A program made the translations under genes and the position numbers. Below the pieces are notes generated by a model. The model did no database searches. It was not told where the DNA came from and saw only the letters and a list, made by a program, of their open reading frames with translations. Shown here piece after piece: positions 63,605 through 64,000 of a stretch of 64,000 nt of DNA (position 1 is its first letter; each line of letters begins with the position of its first letter). Source of the stretch: Halobacillus aidingensis (GTDB lineage Bacteria; Bacillota; Bacilli; Bacillales; Halobacillaceae); contig NZ_FNIZ01000003.1 of the NCBI RefSeq assembly GCF_900104185.1, forward strand, positions 186,001-250,000. The letters run 5' to 3'.

Positions 63605-64000
63605 ATGAACTTTTACGAAAGAGATGTGAATCTTCAAGATCTCTTGAAGGAAGTGTGGGACGAGTCTTTTTACCAGTGGGCAGATGATCGACTCCGGTTT
63701 TTCGGTGGGAAGTGTGCAAAGGAGATCGATGAACGGGCGGTTCACACCGATCGTGAAGGGCAGCCAAAGTTGATCAAGTATGACAAGATGGGCAACGACA
63801 TTTCAGAAGTGTGGTTGAACGAAGGGTATAAAAAAACAATAGAAGAAACGTATGGCGAAGGGATCGTCGGTTATCTGCATAAGGACATCCCTGAGCTTGA
63901 ACAAAAAGGCGACTACATGTATTCGTATGCTCAAGGTTATCTTCTCTCCCAGGCAGAGCCTGGTTTTTACTGCCCGGTGACGTTAACGATGGCCACTGCC
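63605..64000 (+). CDS. Acyl-CoA dehydrogenase, N-terminal fragment (continues past window)
   Basis: 132 codons from ATG 63605 (GGGGGTGG upstream) to the window edge without a stop. Sequence NFYERDVNLQDLLKEVWDESFYQWADDRLRFFGGKCAKEIDERAVHTDREGQPKLIKYDKMGNDISEVWLNEGYKKTIEETYGEGIVGYLHKD is the N-terminal domain of the larger, AidB-like/long acyl-CoA dehydrogenase type, with PGFYCPVTLTMATA near the start of the substrate-binding middle domain. FAD enzyme introducing the alpha-beta double bond. Cannot judge the catalytic Glu or the C-terminus. Confidence 0.82.
   Translation, partial: MNFYERDVNLQDLLKEVWDESFYQWADDRLRFFGGKCAKEIDERAVHTDREGQPKLIKYDKMGNDISEVWLNEGYKKTIEETYGEGIVGYLHKDIPELEQKGDYMYSYAQGYLLSQAEPGFYCPVTLTMATA

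Overview
The window is a piece of a low-to-mid-GC Firmicutes chromosome. Gene content and gene order match the Bacillus subtilis block tagO-degSU-comF-fla-hag-fli-hpf-secA-prfB-ftsE-ctpB-minJ-uvrBA-yvl-hprK-lgt-glp. Flagellin type, acidic proteins and intergenic repeats suggest a Bacillaceae lineage near Halobacillus or related halophilic genera; this placement is inference. Nothing looks like a prophage, plasmid or island: it is core chromosome with small lineage-specific edits.

Layout. 1-4.2 kb: partial amino-acid permease, tagO, an LCP-family teichoic-acid ligase and yvyE. 4.3-9.6 kb: degS-degU, a DegV protein, comFA-comFC. 9.6-19.6 kb: late flagellar cluster yvyF-flgM-flgN-flgK-flgL-yviE-fliW-csrA-hag-flaG-fliD-fliS-fliT plus one unrecognised gene. 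19.8-24.6 kb: hpf, a small unknown gene, secA, prfB with its programmed frameshift. 24.7-31.3 kb: galU, yvjA, cccB, ftsE (no ftsX beside it), ctpB, minJ. 31.4-42.9 kb: DUF1835-type protein, Fur-controlled siderophore ATPase, PAS-GGDEF cyclase, HAD dehalogenase, membrane protein, CtaA-like protein, SNF2 helicase, prfC. 43.1-50.6 kb: uvrB-uvrA, yojF-bshB2, yvlB-yvlD. 51.3-55.7 kb: hprK-lgt-yvoD-ppaX-yvoF-glpP. 55.8-60 kb: glpF-glpK and glpD, each behind a terminator-type leader. 60.2-64 kb: a membrane protein, then a MerR-controlled acyl-CoA synthetase/dehydrogenase operon running off the window.

The main discovery candidate is in the flagellin gene. The reading frame stops after a normal D0/D1-core sequence, and the conserved C-terminal 37 codons lie about 350 nt downstream. 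The intervening 346 nt carry recognisable group I intron core elements (P, Q, R, S, with P7 GACTA/TAGTC), a P1 helix with a U-G pair at the proposed 5' splice site, GNRA-capped hairpins and a terminal G. Splicing would restore the canonical RDVD-MASEMM flagellin sequence. The intron has no room for a homing endonuclease. It sits downstream of a compact control region in which a sigma-D promoter overlaps the csrA terminator, followed by a consensus CsrA hairpin in the leader. Flagellin output therefore appears gated by FlgM/sigma-D, FliW/CsrA and RNA splicing.

Other notable structure: four near-perfect intergenic palindromes sharing an ATGACCTGG core; a dense cluster of GGTGCCAGGCACC palindromes exactly where ftsX should be; two opposed pairs of a ~190-nt structured GC-rich repeat; and several readable promoters (sigma-B/sigma-H at hpf, sigma-W type at yvlB, Fur box at the siderophore ATPase, 19-bp-spacer MerR promoter).
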